Assembly (NCBI GenBank): GCA_037957365.1 | Contig: JARHVA010000638.1 | Location: forward strand, 4,455,501-4,519,500 | Reading direction: 5' to 3' | Origin: Torreya grandis | Lineage: Eukaryota; Streptophyta; Pinopsida; Cupressales; Taxaceae | Length of the DNA: 64,000 nt | Part shown: piece after piece, positions 60,813-64,000 of the stretch | Numbering within the stretch: the stretch's first letter is position 1 | How the letters are laid out: each line of letters starts with the position of its first letter | The notes under the pieces: model-generated | What the model saw: only the letters and a program-made list of their open reading frames with translations | Databases searched by the model: none | Told to the model about the DNA's origin: nothing | Position numbers and translations under genes: made by a program

Positions 60813-60820
60813 CTCAACTT
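60813..60820. repeat. 8-bp target duplication, right
   Basis: CTCAACTT, identical to 59389-59396; the LINE sequence resumes here. Confidence 0.88.
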
Positions 60821-61660
60821 TTCCGTTCATGGATCAAAAGCACGAAAAACAGATTGCTCGTTGATTCGGTCGCCCAAGGGAGGGTAGTCGAAACTCAATT
60901 TGGTGGCACTTTTAGAGGCAATCTCAGAATTGCAGGTATGGAATGTATCTTAAAAACGTCTCAAGGCATATTGATTGTGGCTTCCTCCTCGTTCTTACCT
61001 CATGGTTACCCTCAATAGACAAATCCGAAAAAACATAAAATTCTTGCTCTTGTTATTATTCTACAAATTTCAGCAAGGATCCCAAGATATGTGCAATTTT
61101 ATATTTGGGAAAAAACAGCAATATCTCTTCAACTTTTTCGTTCATGGATCAAGAGCACGAAAAACAGATTGTTCATTGGTTCAATGGTCTCCTCCTAAGG
61201 GAGGGTAGTCAAAACTCAATTTTGGAAGCACTTCTAAAGGCAATCTCAGAATTGCAAGTATGGGATGTATCTTAAAATCATCTCAGGGCATATTAATTGT
61301 GGCTTCCTCCTCATTATTGCCTCGTGGTTACAACAACGAAACAAAAATTCAAGCATTGGTTAAAGGACTTAGCCTGGCCCCAATTCATGTGGAATAAACA
61401 ATCTACAAGTTGAGGGAGACATGCAATTGGTTATCAACGCATTGATCAAAGAAAAAACTCCTGACCAGATAAAAATCATCTTGTATCCAGCAAATGATGC
61501 TCAACAATTATGTCAACAAATCTCATTTTCCCATTGCTATCGAGAAGCGAACAGGCCTACAGATCTTCTTGCCAATGTAGAGGCAAATCTTGAAATCAAC
61601 TCCACAATTGAAAGTTCTCTCACCTTGAAATGGCCGGGCTTAGAGGACATGAATCACTGA

Positions 61661-63300
61661 GATGCCAAGAAAATAGCATAAGACTAATGATAAAAAAATC
61701 AAAACAAATCATGTGGAAGGATCATAAATAATGATCATGCAGGCATCATTTTAAATGATTTCAACATCAGGAGTTGCAGTTCCCTGTTTTCGAATGTAGT
61801 GTCACAAGCAGCCTCATTACCCTGTTTTCAGCTCTACTACTCTTCACTTCTTTCAGCACAAAATGTCTTCTTGCATTTCTCTCAATTATTGCAATGCTGC
61901 CTACAACAGGCACCTCTAATCCTCCTCATTAAAATGAAGCGTTCATCTCTTCTTCTCGCCTGCACACAAGCTTTGTTCTCAACAGCATCAGGGAAGCCTC
62001 TGTCCAACATATTCTGAATTGCAATGGAAACTTGAGTATAACGGTGAAATAAACTCTGTTACTACAATTCATCATGAAATTCATTTGTAAATTGGCCTCC
62101 CTTTCTTCTACATTTTATGTTTTTCAGTATCTTCTATATTCACTCTACCCTCCCACTTAAACAAGAGCTTATAGCAATTTGGGAGATATATCGACCTACT
62201 CTTGCCCATATAGACCAAAATGAGGATCCATTCTTTTCTTCTAAGGCTCTTGAGGCAGAAATACAGGACTGGCATTCTACGAACAACGAGAAGGAATTCT
62301 GCCGCCAGCATGAATTGGGGGCAGAAGCTTTCTTTGATAGTGAAAGGGATGAAAGATTGTTAAGCATGTCTCCTCAAGCTCTCCACATCTGCTCCCCACA
62401 AGAATAGCAAAAAGGCTACTGGCCCACAACCCTAGCCTCAAGTTCCTTCAGCATACCATGCCACCCCAATTCCCAATAAGCAACTTTGTTTTGGGAAACA
62501 TCCCAAAAAAATTGGGGGGCTTGCAACAAAGGAATGGATCAAAGAGGGTAAGGACCCAGTTGATATCTTTGTCAATCTAAATGGCCCTTCTCACTTTACA
62601 AAAAAAATTGATGAATTTAGGTATGTGTGCAACAATGACATCAAACGTTAGCTATATCCTTGTTGCTAGAGGAAACTGGTCAGAATTATGTGCTTGCAGG
62701 GGCAAATTTCATTTTTGGAAAAATATAAGGCTCTAACACTCCTTCCAATGGATTTTGGGCATCTCCACATCAGCACGAAGATGCTTAGTGGTGGTCTAGA
62801 AAGAGGTTTTGCATCGGCTTGTTCTGCTCTGCCAGAATTACTCCCTATTCTTGTTCCCCATGGAGTACATTGGCAACACCTAGTCTTGTTTCACACTCCT
62901 GGCTTTCATTGTAATTATATTTCTTGAAAAAATTTATATAGTTGCATGTCACAATACATGATAGTATATGTTGTGCATGTCCACCCTCCTTCTACATACC
63001 ACCCAAAATTCTTCCCTCCTCTCTATGTAAGGAAGTTTCTTTTTAATACTTTTAATCAATATCTGAGGGCCCCAATGGAATCCCTCATTCTACCAATCAA
63101 AGAACAATCTCTTCAAAGGTTTCTCTCCTAGAAAGCTATTGCTCACAAAAGAAAATTGAACATATCTAGACAATTTTGCACATTAACCCTAATAATAGCC
63201 AGTTCTAAACCCTTGTTTCACAAAAGCAACTTTAAAAGATCCCCTAAGGAATGCACCACCACAATAGAAAGCCATGAGTTTACACATAACCCAAACTCAC
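61661..63300. other. No recognised gene
   Basis: A plus-strand frame at 62117-62407 (acidic; contains SSKALEAEIQDWHSTNNEKE) and one at 61799-62017 are open but show no family motif. Retroelement debris is likely; a host exon cannot be excluded. Confidence 0.4.
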
Positions 63301-63700
63301 AAGAAAATAAATAGCACAGATATTGCAAAGAGAACACGAGATATGATGAGGTGCAATCAGACACAAAAATACTTCCTTTAAGATAGAAGGAATTATCACT
63401 TCGTTTGATTACAAAACAATGTCAGACACATTAATGGTCCATTAAATTAATACATGGATCGCCTTGTAAAGCAAAGATGGGTGGTTGGGTCAGTTACAAA
63501 ATATAATATAAACATAAATGTTGGCTTTGACTAAAGTGGACAAAAGTGAAAGATAACACATTTCAACATGACCAAAGTGAATGATTGCACACTTCAACAG
63601 AAGTTGCCTCTAACACCCAAATACACACACACACAAGCAATGTGCATTGTTAATTTGTGTATATGCCTCCAAACAAAAGCAAACTAACACACAAGACATT
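63301..63700. repeat. Direct repeat D, right copy
   Basis: It is the partner of 54303-54597, longer by about 100 bases owing to extra sequence near 63400-63450 and a local duplication of the CAAAGTGAATGAT-type stretch (63530-63600). It ends in an ACACACACAC run and TAACACACAAGAC. Confidence 0.78.
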
Positions 63701-64000
63701 TGTATGCATCTGCAACCAATATAATATATACAACAAACACCCTGTGGGAGGCCTCAAATGACTATTAGCTAACAAAATAAATTGAATTTCATTACACAAC
63801 TTCTCTATGTCAATTTCATTACACAAGGACCAAACAAACACATCCATGTCACAGTCAGTGGTGGGCATGGCCAAGTACTTTTCGTCTCAACCTATAGAGA
63901 GTCAGATAAAAACAAAATCCAATGACAAATTAAAACTAATCCTAGAGAGGCTGGCTGTCGTAGGGAAGATCATAAGACCCAAGGTAAATTGGTTTTTTGA
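63701..64000. other. No supported gene at the right edge
   Basis: The minus-strand open frame 63650-63874 has no recognised motif. The rest is AT-rich sequence. Confidence 0.4.

Larger units (their letters stand above)
58960..61660 (+). pseudogene. LINE-type RNase H segment, tandemly triplicated, then C-terminal part
   Basis: Three units of roughly 310 bp (58960-59272; 59273-59396 continued at 60813-61005; 61006-61325) each run from GACAAATCTGAAAAAACA to CCTCCTCGTTCTTGCC or similar. Each encodes a start of a plant LINE RNase H: GGTSRGNLRIAGMGCILKTS then QGILIVASSS. Only the third continues, in shifted frames, into NNETKIQALVKGLSLAP, MQLVINALIKEKTPD and HCYREANRPTDLLANVEANL (61330-61660), the normal C-terminal part. 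RNase H removes RNA from the RNA-DNA hybrid. Stops and shifts show it is dead. The second unit is split by a DNA transposon. Confidence 0.82.

Noticed and set aside
62117..62407. Acidic 96-codon plus-strand frame as a host exon
   Set aside because: There are no splice signals or family motif; retroelement debris is at least as likely.

Overview
The window looks like an AT-rich, gene-poor plant nuclear region, most likely from a gymnosperm (conifer). Nearly all of it is nested, decayed retrotransposon sequence. All large coding remnants belong to plant Ty3/gypsy, Ty1/copia, LINE-L1 and hAT families. The single host-gene signal is a tiny terminal exon flanked by what seems to be a long repeat-filled intron. 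There are no bacterial-style operons, rRNA genes or CRISPR arrays. The species is inference.

Layout. 1-24045 is a minus-strand Ty3/gypsy element split by two plus-strand copies of a giant-LTR element. Copy A (1-4563) is one LTR cut by the window edge. Copy B (5399-18724) is complete: a 4969-bp 5' LTR, a 2843-bp internal region holding only a degenerate gag-like frame, and a 5514-bp 3' LTR that carries a 540-bp solo LTR. A near-perfect 5-bp target duplication brackets copy B. The host gypsy reading frame resumes across the insertion exactly between reverse transcriptase and RNase H. This giant-LTR, pol-less family is the most remarkable thing here.

25050-29700 is a minus-strand L1-type LINE with ORF1, endonuclease and reverse transcriptase remnants and a 0.64-kb internal tandem duplication. 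29700-34436 holds unrecognised AT-rich sequence and a dispersed repeat. 34437-43957 is a plus-strand LTR element (LTRs 919 and 920 bp) keeping only a broken protease. Nested in it is a minus-strand gag-only element (38219-42749; LTRs 1014 and 1034 bp). 44750-46400 is a tandem duplication of unknown sequence. A possible SINE lies near 47 kb and a four-unit 160-bp array at 49741-50389.

From about 50.4 kb the sequence is less monotonous. At 51717-51783 (minus) is a convincing last exon encoding the second half of a C2H2 zinc finger. Its presumed intron runs rightward and holds a 19-bp-arm hairpin, related dispersed repeats, a hAT transposase pseudogene (54690-55765), a GC-rich inverted repeat (56912-57002), a SINE with 17-bp target duplications (57523-57790), a minus-strand copia gag fragment, and a LINE RNase H segment present in three tandem units. 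One of those units is interrupted by a 1416-bp non-autonomous DNA transposon with 17-bp terminal inverted repeats and an 8-bp target duplication. Apart from the exon, no open reading frame here looks like an intact functional gene.
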